A stretch of DNA of 7,110 nucleotides from DAOVRD01 sp964605915. GTDB taxonomy: Bacteria > Planctomycetota > Brocadiia > SM23-32. The DNA lies in the NCBI GenBank assembly GCA_964605915.1, contig CAZSET010000208.1, positions 1 through 7,110 of the forward strand, in the 5' to 3' direction. The notes beneath the pieces are model-generated. The model did not search any database. It saw nothing but the letters and a program-made list of their open reading frames with translations, and was not told the DNA's origin. Below are positions 1 to 6,093 of the stretch, piece by piece; position 1 is the stretch's first letter; each line of letters begins with the position of its first letter. Position numbers and translations under genes: made by a program.

Positions 1-330
1 GACCTGTTCGGCGGGTGGACGATGCTCAAGGTCAATGAACTCAGCCCCGAGGCCGTGCTGGAAGCGCTTCGGACGGGCTGCTACTACGCCTCCTCGGGAG
101 CGGAGATCCTGGAGTTCCGTGTCGAGGAGGGCACTGCCCGGCTCCGCTGCGAGGAAGCCGCGGAGATCCACCTGATGGGGTCAGGGTGGCACGGACGCAG
201 CTTCTACGCGGGCGAGGGACCGGCGCTGACCGAGGCAAGCGTGCAGGTGGACGCCGAATGGAAGTACGTGCGTGCGGAGATAGTCGATGCCCGGGGCAAG
301 CGGGCCTGGGCAAACCCCGTTTTCCTGTGA
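1..330 (+). CDS. PHP-domain metallohydrolase, C-terminal fragment (5' end outside window)
   Basis: The reading frame is open from the first base and ends at TGA 328-330, so only the last 109 residues are visible. The stretch LSPEAVLEALRTGCYYASSG is typical of the end of the catalytic barrel in PHP-domain proteins (CehA/McbA-like), where the phrase 'ALRAGRFYASTGP' is common. The rest (EFRVEEGTARLRCEE..., then YVRAEIVDARGKRAWANPVFL, read in parts) looks like the small beta-rich C-terminal domain these proteins carry, ending in the usual 'R-x-W-x-N-P' motif. PHP enzymes are metal-dependent phosphoesterases or hydrolases; the metal ligands lie upstream and cannot be checked. A Met at 22-24 is internal and not a likely start. 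The gene is separated from the transporter operon by a hairpin and a promoter, so it is probably a different transcription unit. Family call fairly secure, substrate unknown. Confidence 0.72.
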   Translation, partial: DLFGGWTMLKVNELSPEAVLEALRTGCYYASSGAEILEFRVEEGTARLRCEEAAEIHLMGSGWHGRSFYAGEGPALTEASVQVDAEWKYVRAEIVDARGKRAWANPVFL

Positions 331-333
331 GCC

Positions 334-365
334 CCGCCGGGCAGCGCGCTTCGCACCTGCGGCGG
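334..365 (+). terminator. GC-rich stem-loop just after the PHP gene, possible terminator
   Basis: Four bases after the stop codon, CCGCCG (334-339) pairs with CGGCGG (360-365). After a two-base bulge GCAG/CTGC-type pairing continues (342-344 with 357-359), and an inner GCG/CGC pair (346-348 with 352-354) closes a small loop. There is no T-tract after it, so this is not a classical intrinsic terminator. Its position between a stop codon and a new promoter fits a transcript end or a 3'-stabilising hairpin. Confidence 0.4.
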
Positions 366-403
366 CCACGTCGCCCTGATGTCAGGCGTGGCGTGGCTTC
401 TGC

Positions 404-431
404 TTGACAATGTCTCCGTTGCGGCTAAAGT
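404..431 (+). promoter_or_regulatory. Sigma70-type promoter of the transporter operon
   Basis: A perfect -35 hexamer TTGACA (404-409) is followed after 16 bp by TAAAGT (426-431), which matches TATAAT at four of six positions. It lies in the only AT-richer patch between the PHP gene and the lipoprotein gene. Transcription would start near 437-439. That leaves about 40 nt of leader before the GTG at 479, but only about 5 nt before the alternative GTG at 443. The -35 overlaps a 9-bp inverted repeat GACA-A-TGTC (406-414) of unknown meaning. Confidence 0.55.
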
Positions 432-467
432 AGTAGTTCGGCGTGAAGCTGGTCAAGGCAATCCTTC

Positions 468-479
468 CGGAGCGCTCCG
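468..479 (+). promoter_or_regulatory. 12-bp perfect palindrome, candidate LacI-family operator over the ribosome binding site
   Basis: CGGAGCGCTCCG is fully self-complementary. Its central ten bases GGAGCGCTCC are identical to the core of the CebR operator TGGGAGCGCTCCCA known from Streptomyces; LacI-family sites typically centre on CG or GCGC. It lies about 30-40 nt downstream of the predicted transcription start, contains the GGAG Shine-Dalgarno and ends on the first base of the start codon. A repressor here could act as a roadblock. The RNA could also fold CGGA-GCGC-TCCG and hide the SD. No regulator gene of this family is in the window, so the assignment is inference. Confidence 0.4.
469..472 (+). 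promoter_or_regulatory. Ribosome binding site that decides the lipoprotein start
   Basis: GGAG lies six bases upstream of GTG 479-481. The upstream in-frame GTG at 443 has no purine-rich SD before it. This favours the shorter protein. Confidence 0.55.
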
Positions 480-1348
480 TGCGATTCAGGCTGATCGGCA
501 TTCTTCTGGTGGCTTTACTGGGTGCAACGCTCGGCGCTTGCGGGCGAGGTGCCGAACGTGGCGGGCTCGAGGACCTTCTCGAAGAGGGGTGGCGTGCGTA
601 CTCGACGGGGGATTTCGACTTTGCCATCCAGAAGTTCGAGTCGGTCGGCGAAGCGCCGGGCGCTACGCCTGAACAGCATTTCTCCGCGCTGCTCGGCCTC
701 GCCACCAGCTACCACCTTCGGTCGAACCCGGACCTTGAGCAAGCCCGCCTATGGTACGAGCGCCTCGGGGAACTGAAGACCGGCGACGCGCAGCGGCAGA
801 GCCTGCTCGGCCTCGGGCGCGTAGACCTGGCTGAGGGCAAGAGCGGCGCCGGCCAGACGAATCTCGTCAGGCTGATACAGGACTTCCCCGAAAGCATGGA
901 AGCCAACGAGGCGGTGGTGCATGTGGCGGATTCGTTGTTCAAGCCAACCGGCAAGGACTCAGAACCCGGGCAGTTCTCTCTGGCAGGAGGGGCCGCGGTC
1001 GAGCGAGGGCTGAACATGCTCGAGGAGCGCCTGAGCGCGTATCCACACAACATCCTGGCCACGACGATGCACTTGATGCTGGCAGGCAAGTACATCGAAT
1101 TGCAGCAGTTCGAGAAGGCCGTGGAGCACTTGCTGGCCGCAGAGGAGGAAGGCATCGCCGGCGTCATGTTGCAGAGCGTAACGCTGTGGCGCATAGCTCG
1201 CATCGCGGACCTTGAGCTGAAGGACTACGACCTCGCCGAGCGCTACTACGCGAAGTACGCCGAGGAGTTCCCCAGAACGACCCTGTACTACAGGGCGACA
1301 ACGAGCTTGGAGCGCGTTCGTGCACTAAAGAAGGAGGAGGGAGCATGA
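479..1348 (+). CDS. TPR-repeat lipoprotein, first gene of the sugar ABC transporter operon
   Basis: From GTG 479 the protein has 289 residues. It opens with a short basic end (MRFR), a hydrophobic core and the lipobox LGAC (Cys21), so it should be exported and lipidated. Gly at +2 would not hold it in the inner membrane by the E. coli rule. An in-frame GTG at 443 would add 12 residues but lacks an SD and sits almost on the predicted transcription start. The mature part is helical with TPR-like repeats: roughly 34-57 (GWRAYSTGDFDFAIQKFESV), 68-99, 105-140, 190-216 and 236-268 (ARIADLELKDYDLAERYYAK). TPR lipoproteins such as CpoB or BamD act as periplasmic adaptors; here the partner is probably the transporter, since the stop overlaps the binding-protein start (ATGA, 1345-1348). 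No enzymatic motif is visible. Lipoprotein and TPR calls are good; the role is inference. Confidence 0.8.
   Translation: MRFRLIGILLVALLGATLGACGRGAERGGLEDLLEEGWRAYSTGDFDFAIQKFESVGEAPGATPEQHFSALLGLATSYHLRSNPDLEQARLWYERLGELKTGDAQRQSLLGLGRVDLAEGKSGAGQTNLVRLIQDFPESMEANEAVVHVADSLFKPTGKDSEPGQFSLAGGAAVERGLNMLEERLSAYPHNILATTMHLMLAGKYIELQQFEKAVEHLLAAEEEGIAGVMLQSVTLWRIARIADLELKDYDLAERYYAKYAEEFPRTTLYYRATTSLERVRALKKEEGA
1331..1337 (+). promoter_or_regulatory. Strong ribosome binding site for the solute-binding protein
   Basis: AAGGAGG, a near-complete anti-SD match, lies inside the end of the lipoprotein gene, 7 nt before ATG 1345. It is the strongest SD in the operon, which fits a binding protein needed in excess over its permeases. 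Confidence 0.75.
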
Positions 1349-3009
1349 ACGGCACGGGCCGCACCTGGGCGAAACTCAAGAGGTACCCGGCGCTGCTGCT
1401 CCTGGTGCTGGTGTACGTCATCTCCTGCCTGGTGGTGGTGGGCAACGTGATTCGCGGGGCCGGCGGCGCCCCCGGCGAAGAGAAGAAGAAGGTGCTGCGC
1501 TTCGCCCACTGGCAGCTCGAGCCGGGCATACGCAGCGCTATGGACGAGTTGATTGCGGACTACCAGGAGCTCCACCCGGACATCGAGGTCCGGCAGATAC
1601 TGATCCCGGAGGAAGGCTACTTCCGCTGGGTGAACACGCAGCTCATCGGGCGCACCGCGCCGGACATGATCGAGTGCGGCTCGGGCGGCACCGTGGGCTG
1701 GGCGCTCTGGCCCAAGTTCTACGCCCGCTATTTCATGCCGCTGGATCGCTACGTCGACCAACCGAATCCGTACAACAAAGGCACCGAGTTCGAGGACACC
1801 CCCTGGCGCAAGACCTACTTCGACGAGATGGAGGGCGGCTACGACGACTCACTGCAGAGCTACTACCGGGTGCCGCTGTCGGCGTTCACCGTCAGGCTCT
1901 ACTACAACAAGGACATGATCGAGGAGGTCTGGGGGCCCACTTTCCCGCAAACCTACGAAGGGTTCATAGAGCTGTGCGAGGAACTGGAGCGCTACGGCGA
2001 GGAGCAAGGCAAGAAGCTGGTTCCCATCGCCGGCTCAGGCTACAACTTCCGCCAGTTCTTCAACGCCTTCCGGACGGCCTTCACGGCTGACTACCAGGAT
2101 CGGCTGGATAAGGACTATGACGGCATCGTTAGCAGAGCCGAATCCGCCGGTCCCCTCTATTCGGGTGCGGTCGGTATGACCGAGCCGCCGATCCGGGCCA
2201 ACTTCGAGCTGGTCCGGGAACTGTCGGCCTACTTCCCGCAGGGCTACACGTCACTCGACCGGGACGAAGCCGTGTTCCTGTTCCTGCAGGGCCACTCGGC
2301 CATGATCACCACCGGCAGTTGGGATTACAAGAGCCTCGGCGTTCAGTCCGAGTTCACGATAGGCGTGACGGACATTCCGTTGCCGTCGAAGGACAATCCG
2401 CGCTATGGGCGGTACGTGGCCGGTCCGCAGACCGAAGCCGGCTTGGAGGGCGGTTTCCCCATGGGCATCACCAAGATCTCCAGAAACGCGGACCTGGCCC
2501 TGGACTTCCTTCAGTACGCCGCGTCACTGCGGAAGAACGAGGAGCTCAACCGGGCGATGTACTGGCTGCCCGTCATCAAGGGCGCGGAGCCGCGCGAGGA
2601 CCTGCGGCCCTTCGCGCCGCACATAGAGGGCTACTCACCGTCCATCGAATATGCGAACCCCGGGGCAGAACTGGCCTACGATCAGACCAGTCTGCTCTAT
2701 CTCTCCGGCAAGATCAGTTACGAGGAGTTTGCCAAGGACCTGCTGGCGGCATATCGTCGCGACGGTCCCGTCGGCGTGGACGAGTACTTCAAGAACAACG
2801 AACAGACGCTGGACCAGCAGATGCGGTTCGCTGCATTGAGGCGGGCGGCCATCACCGGCGCCGAAGGCGCGGCCGCCGTGCTGACCGGCGATAGCGAGAC
2901 GCAGTACAGGAGGATTATGGAAGCCTACGTGGCCCAGCTCGGCACACGCAACAACGAGGTCCGCATCTGGGCGGAGAACACGAGGCTGCTGGAGCGCTCC
3001 ACACCTTAG
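1345..3009 (+). CDS. Sugar-type ABC transporter extracellular solute-binding protein, large and probably membrane-anchored
   Basis: This 554-residue protein belongs to the family 1 solute-binding proteins (MalE/UgpB-like). Support includes the first strand VLRFAHW (50-56), the segment APDMIECGSGGT, the RLYYNKDMIEE motif, the diagnostic GHSAMITTGSWD (316-327) and the late YWLPVIKG (406-413). It would capture a carbohydrate or polyol outside the membrane and pass it to the two permeases. The N-terminus has basic residues (K10, K12, R13), then about 22 hydrophobic residues (15-36) with no clean AxA site. Cys28 sits mid-segment, so a normal lipobox is unlikely; a signal anchor is plausible. The helix GKISYEE (455-461), which normally comes near the C-terminus, is followed by about 90 more mostly helical, charged residues. 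Residues 255-266 form an EF-hand-like loop. The start is fixed by a strong SD and the ATGA overlap. Substrate unknown. Confidence 0.9.
   Translation: MNGTGRTWAKLKRYPALLLLVLVYVISCLVVVGNVIRGAGGAPGEEKKKVLRFAHWQLEPGIRSAMDELIADYQELHPDIEVRQILIPEEGYFRWVNTQLIGRTAPDMIECGSGGTVGWALWPKFYARYFMPLDRYVDQPNPYNKGTEFEDTPWRKTYFDEMEGGYDDSLQSYYRVPLSAFTVRLYYNKDMIEEVWGPTFPQTYEGFIELCEELERYGEEQGKKLVPIAGSGYNFRQFFNAFRTAFTADYQDRLDKDYDGIVSRAESAGPLYSGAVGMTEPPIRANFELVRELSAYFPQGYTSLDRDEAVFLFLQGHSAMITTGSWDYKSLGVQSEFTIGVTDIPLPSKDNPRYGRYVAGPQTEAGLEGGFPMGITKISRNADLALDFLQYAASLRKNEELNRAMYWLPVIKGAEPREDLRPFAPHIEGYSPSIEYANPGAELAYDQTSLLYLSGKISYEEFAKDLLAAYRRDGPVGVDEYFKNNEQTLDQQMRFAALRRAAITGAEGAAAVLTGDSETQYRRIMEAYVAQLGTRNNEVRIWAENTRLLERSTP
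2107..2142 (+). other. EF-hand-like calcium-binding loop within the solute-binding protein
   Basis: Residues 255-266 read DKDYDGIVSRAE. They match the 12-position EF-hand loop: Asp at 1, 3 and 5, Gly at 6, a hydrophobic residue at 8 and Glu at 12. Calcium loops of this kind are known in periplasmic binding proteins, notably E. coli galactose-binding protein and the Sphingomonas alginate-binding proteins AlgQ1/AlgQ2. A structural calcium site is therefore reasonable here, though not proven. Confidence 0.6.
2990..3001 (+). promoter_or_regulatory. Second GGAGCGCTCC palindrome, at the binding-protein/permease junction
   Basis: TGGAGCGCTCCA is a perfect 12-bp palindrome sharing its ten central bases with the site at 468-479. 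It lies 5 nt before the binding-protein stop and 20 nt before the permease ATG. It also encodes Leu-Glu-Arg-Ser, and GAG-CGC pairs are frequent in these genes, so coding coincidence is a real alternative. Confidence 0.2.
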
Positions 3010-3021
3010 CCCGCGAGAGCA

Positions 3022-3990
3022 ATGGCAAGGGAACGCGTCAGATTCCGTCAGATAAGCAGATACTGGCCGCTGTACGTCATGATGCTGCCGACGCTGGCCC
3101 TCGTGGCCCTTTTCATGTACTGGCCCGCCATCAGCGGCGTCTATCACAGCTTCTACCGCTGGGACGGGGACGAACTGGCCACCTGGGTCGCCCTGCGGAA
3201 CTACTCTCGGGCTTTCACCGATCCCGTGCTCGGACGTGCCTTCATCATCGTGGGCATCCTGTTCGTGGCCAGCCTGTTCAAGATGATCCCCTCCATCATC
3301 ACCGCCGTCGTAATCCACCGGATAGTCAGTGACAAGATGCGCTACCTCTATCGGCTTCTTTTCGTGGTGCCGATGGTGATCCCGTGGATGGTGGTGCTGC
3401 TGATATGGAAGTTCTTCTACAACCCGGTGGTCGGCCTGCTGAACAGCTTTCTGAACGGTACGGGCCTGATGGAGGTGCTCGTTGCGGTGAACGCCTGGCT
3501 GGTCAAGCTCGACATCGTCCAGACCGCAGTTTTTGAGGCCGGTCGCAATCCCGCCTGGCTGGGGGACGCCGATCTGGTGTTGCCGGCGCTCATATTCTGG
3601 GGCTTCCCGTGGATCGGCATCATCGGCGTGCTCATCTACCTGTCCGGCCTGGAAAAGATACCCCGATCCGTCTACGAATGCGCTGAGCTGGATGGCGTCG
3701 GCTGGTTCGGGAAGTTCCTTTTCATCGAGCTTCCGCTCATCGCGACTCAGGTGCGCATCAATCTGGTGCTGATGATCATCGGCGTCCTGAAGGGCTACGG
3801 CCTGATACTGGTCCTGCTGGGCGAGTCGGGAGGGCCCGGCGGCGCCGCCATGGTTCCCGGCCTCTACATGTACTACAACGCCTTCGTGAGGCGTGAGGCG
3901 GGCTACGCTTGCGCTATCGGCATCCTGCTGTTCTTCGTGATCCTTGTGCTGACGCTCATCAACAACAAGCTTGTGCGGGTGGAGAAATGA
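3022..3990 (+). CDS. Sugar ABC transporter permease, MalF/UgpA type
   Basis: The 322-residue integral membrane protein begins with a short basic tail and a first membrane helix at about 15-37 (YVMMLPTLALVALFMYWPAI). Further helices lie near 70-95, 110-132, 188-212, 240-265 and 290-315. The EAA loop that docks the ATPase is clear: ECAELDGVG then IELP (residues 219-238). MalF-type signs include the WPAISGVYHSFY segment and the WLGD-ADLVLPALI stretch before the core. Compared with typical relatives, about 25 extra residues (roughly 150-177) sit between GLLNSFLNG and PAWLGD. It starts 12 bases after the binding-protein stop with only a weak GAGAG as SD, and overlaps the next permease by four bases. 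It forms one half of the inner-membrane channel. Substrate unknown. Confidence 0.93.
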   Translation: MARERVRFRQISRYWPLYVMMLPTLALVALFMYWPAISGVYHSFYRWDGDELATWVALRNYSRAFTDPVLGRAFIIVGILFVASLFKMIPSIITAVVIHRIVSDKMRYLYRLLFVVPMVIPWMVVLLIWKFFYNPVVGLLNSFLNGTGLMEVLVAVNAWLVKLDIVQTAVFEAGRNPAWLGDADLVLPALIFWGFPWIGIIGVLIYLSGLEKIPRSVYECAELDGVGWFGKFLFIELPLIATQVRINLVLMIIGVLKGYGLILVLLGESGGPGGAAMVPGLYMYYNAFVRREAGYACAIGILLFFVILVLTLINNKLVRVEK

Positions 3991-4817
3991 GCAGACCATC
4001 CGAAAGCCCTGTGGCGCGCATACTCAAGCACGGCTACCTGTGGCTCATGCTGGCGCTCGTTTTCCTGCCCTTCTACGTCATGTTGGTCGTCAGCTTCAAG
4101 GACAATAAGCAGTTCTACAACCGAACCTGGCTGCCCACCTGGCCCCTTCATTGGGGCAACTGGGCGGAGGCATGGGACACCGTCGGAGTCTACATCGCCA
4201 ACTCCGTTTTTCTGGCGGTGACGGCGACCTTGATCACCCTGGTGGTGGCCGTTCTGTCGGCCTACGTGTTCGGCCGCTACCGGCTGCCCTTCGGCGATCT
4301 GTTCTGGGCGGGCCTGATCGTCCTGATGCTCATGCCCGGTGTGGCGAACCTGATCCCCTTGTTCAACCTGATGCGACGGCTGAGCCTGCTCAACTCTCTC
4401 TTCGGACTGTCGATCGTCACCGCGGCCGGCGGGCAGGTATTCTGCCTCTACGTGTTGCGCAATTTCATAGAGGACATGCCGAAGGAGTTCTTCGAGTGCG
4501 CCCGGATCGACGGCGCCTCGCACCTGCAGCAGGTCATCCACGTCGTGATCCCGCAGTCCGGCGGGATCATCTCGGCGCTGGCGATCATGAGCTTCGTCGG
4601 GTCTTGGAATTCATTCATCCTTCCCCTGATCACGATCCGCGATCCCGAGCTGCTGCCTCTGGCCGTCGGGCTATACCGGCTCCAGGGGGCATACGTCAAG
4701 CAGTGGGGCCCGCTGATGGCCGCCTACTTCATCTCGGCGGTGCCGCTGGTCATCCTGTTTGCGTTCACCATGAGGTTTTTCATCCGGGGCATCTCGGAAG
4801 GCGCCATCAAAGGCTGA
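3987..4817 (+). CDS. Sugar ABC transporter permease, MalG/UgpE type
   Basis: I place the start at ATG 3987, which overlaps the previous stop as ATGA; this gives 276 residues, the usual MalG-type length. A longer reading from TTG 3909 would overlap the first permease by 82 bases and add a non-hydrophobic, atypical N-terminus. The first helix is near 18-38 (YLWLMLALVFLPFYVMLVVS), followed by the usual periplasmic segment ending in NWAEAW. The EAA loop is ECARIDGAS then VVIP (170-189). The NSFILPLI motif of the late core and the C-terminal FFIRGISEGAIKG tail are typical of this subfamily. It pairs with the upstream permease to make the channel. A GGTGGAG stretch (3978-3984) is close to the ATG, so translational coupling probably drives initiation. 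Confidence 0.94.
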   Translation: MSRPSESPVARILKHGYLWLMLALVFLPFYVMLVVSFKDNKQFYNRTWLPTWPLHWGNWAEAWDTVGVYIANSVFLAVTATLITLVVAVLSAYVFGRYRLPFGDLFWAGLIVLMLMPGVANLIPLFNLMRRLSLLNSLFGLSIVTAAGGQVFCLYVLRNFIEDMPKEFFECARIDGASHLQQVIHVVIPQSGGIISALAIMSFVGSWNSFILPLITIRDPELLPLAVGLYRLQGAYVKQWGPLMAAYFISAVPLVILFAFTMRFFIRGISEGAIKG

Positions 4818-4844
4818 CGCAAGGCGCAAGTTGGAGATGGAAAC

Positions 4845-5987
4845 ATGGCCGAAGTGAGATTCGAGAACGTCTCCAAGGTCTACGAAGGGGACGTGCACGC
4901 GGTGAACGACGTGAATCTGACGGTAGAGGATGGCAGTCTGCTCGTCCTGGTCGGCCCGTCTGGGTGCGGCAAGTCCACCACGCTGCGTATGGTGGCGGGT
5001 CTGGAGGGCATCACCGAAGGCAGCATCCACATCGGCGGCCGGCGTGTCAACGATGTCCTGCCTAAGGACCGCGACATTGCGATGGTCTTCCAGAACTACG
5101 CCCTCTACCCTCACATGACTGTCTACAACAACATGGCATTCGGCCTGAAGCTGCGGAAGTATCCCCGTGAGGAGATCGAGGAGCGCGTCGCGGACGCGGC
5201 CGAACTGCTGGAGATCACTCCCCTGCTGCGCAGGCGTCCCAGAGAGCTGTCCGGCGGCCAGGCCCAGCGCGTGGCCGTCGGGAGAGCCATCGTAAGACAC
5301 CCCAAGGTCTTCCTGTTCGACGAACCGCTGAGCAACCTGGACGCCAAGCTGCGCGTCCAAATGCGCGTGGAGATAGCCCGCCTTCACGAGCGCCTCGGCA
5401 CGACGATGATCTACGTCACCCACGATCAGGTCGAGGCCATGACGCTCGGCACCAAGGTGGCCGTCATGAGGGACGGCTACGTCCTTCAGGTTGCCGAGCC
5501 GCTCGTCCTTTACAACCGCCCCGTCAGCAAGTTCGTGGCCGGCTTCATCGGCAGCCCACCGATGAACTTCATTGAGGGCAAACTGGAGCAGCGCGCCGGC
5601 GGCGTGCGGTTTGTCAGCCGTGAGCTGGAGCTCCAGCTCGATCCCGGCACGGCCCGCGCCGCCGCCTCCCACGTCGGCAGACCCGTGCATCTGGGCATCC
5701 GGCCCGAGGACATCCAGGATAGTGCTCTTGTGCCGGCCGCCTCGGAGGAGAACGTCAAGACGATGCACGTCGAAGTGGTCGAGCCGCTCGGCGCGGAGAC
5801 CCTGGTTTACCTGCGCGCGCATCAGAGCCGGCAGGACATCGTGGCCAAGTTCGACAGCCGAAGCGAGCCGCGCGTCAACCAGGACGCTTCCGTGGCGTTC
5901 GACATGAGCAAGGCCCACCTCTTCGACGGCGAGACGGAGGAGGCGCTGACCTACGGCATTGAAGAGGCCGCGACGGCCCCCTCTTGA
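4845..5987 (+). CDS. ABC transporter ATPase, MalK/MsmK/UgpC type
   Basis: This 380-residue protein has all the catalytic elements: A-loop Tyr13, Walker A GPSGCGKST (37-45), Q-loop Gln83 within FQNYALYPHMTV, signature LSGGQ (135-139), Walker B VFLFDE (155-160) with Glu160, D-loop SNLDAKLR and switch His193 in YVTHDQ. The D-loop and the C-terminal part from about residue 240 (GSPPMNFIEG, LGIRPEDI, then VVEPLGAETLVYL) mark the MalK subfamily with its OB/TOBE regulatory domain. Ala140 replaces the usual Arg after LSGGQ, a mild change. It hydrolyses ATP at the cytoplasmic face and drives the two permeases. GGAG (4833-4836) lies eight bases before the ATG, and 27 bases separate it from the permease. 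Having its own ATPase means the operon need not share a general MsmK. Confidence 0.95.
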   Translation: MAEVRFENVSKVYEGDVHAVNDVNLTVEDGSLLVLVGPSGCGKSTTLRMVAGLEGITEGSIHIGGRRVNDVLPKDRDIAMVFQNYALYPHMTVYNNMAFGLKLRKYPREEIEERVADAAELLEITPLLRRRPRELSGGQAQRVAVGRAIVRHPKVFLFDEPLSNLDAKLRVQMRVEIARLHERLGTTMIYVTHDQVEAMTLGTKVAVMRDGYVLQVAEPLVLYNRPVSKFVAGFIGSPPMNFIEGKLEQRAGGVRFVSRELELQLDPGTARAAASHVGRPVHLGIRPEDIQDSALVPAASEENVKTMHVEVVEPLGAETLVYLRAHQSRQDIVAKFDSRSEPRVNQDASVAFDMSKAHLFDGETEEALTYGIEEAATAPS

Positions 5988-6013
5988 CCGCACCAGCGCC
6001 GGTCTTTGGGCTA

Positions 6014-6042
6014 TTGCCGGATGCCTGTAGCTGCGTTATCGG
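6014..6042 (+). promoter_or_regulatory. Weak candidate promoter before the Rrf2 gene
   Basis: TTGCCG (6014-6019) and TATCGG (6037-6042) are 17 bp apart in the 106-bp gap. Each matches the sigma70 consensus only partly. No terminator is visible after the ATPase, so read-through from the transporter operon is equally possible. Confidence 0.2.
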
Positions 6043-6093
6043 ACGGACACGTTGCATCCTTAGAGAGCTTCGCGGGACCGGGCAAGGGCGCCT

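Noticed and set aside
406..414. GACA-A-TGTC inverted repeat over the -35 box
   Set aside because: Four-base arms are too short to name an operator, and no second copy stands out in the window.
3909..3986. Upstream TTG extension of the second permease
   Set aside because: It would overlap the first permease by 82 bases and add 26 atypical residues. ATG 3987 gives the normal length and an ATGA coupling overlap.
2635..3999. 454-codon open frame on the minus strand opposite the binding-protein end and first permease
   Set aside because: It lies entirely opposite well-identified genes. Its translation is rich in His, Gln, Asp and Glu with no recognisable domain, as expected from the antisense of GC-rich, hydrophobic coding sequence.
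4671..5993. 440-codon open frame on the minus strand opposite the ATPase gene
   Set aside because: The plus strand encodes a complete ATPase with every catalytic motif. The antisense product has no family signature and is a codon-bias shadow.
6019..6059. GGATGC / GCATCC inverted repeat in the ATPase-Rrf2 gap
   Set aside because: Only six base pairs with a 29-base spacer; this is expected by chance and not enough to call an operator or terminator.
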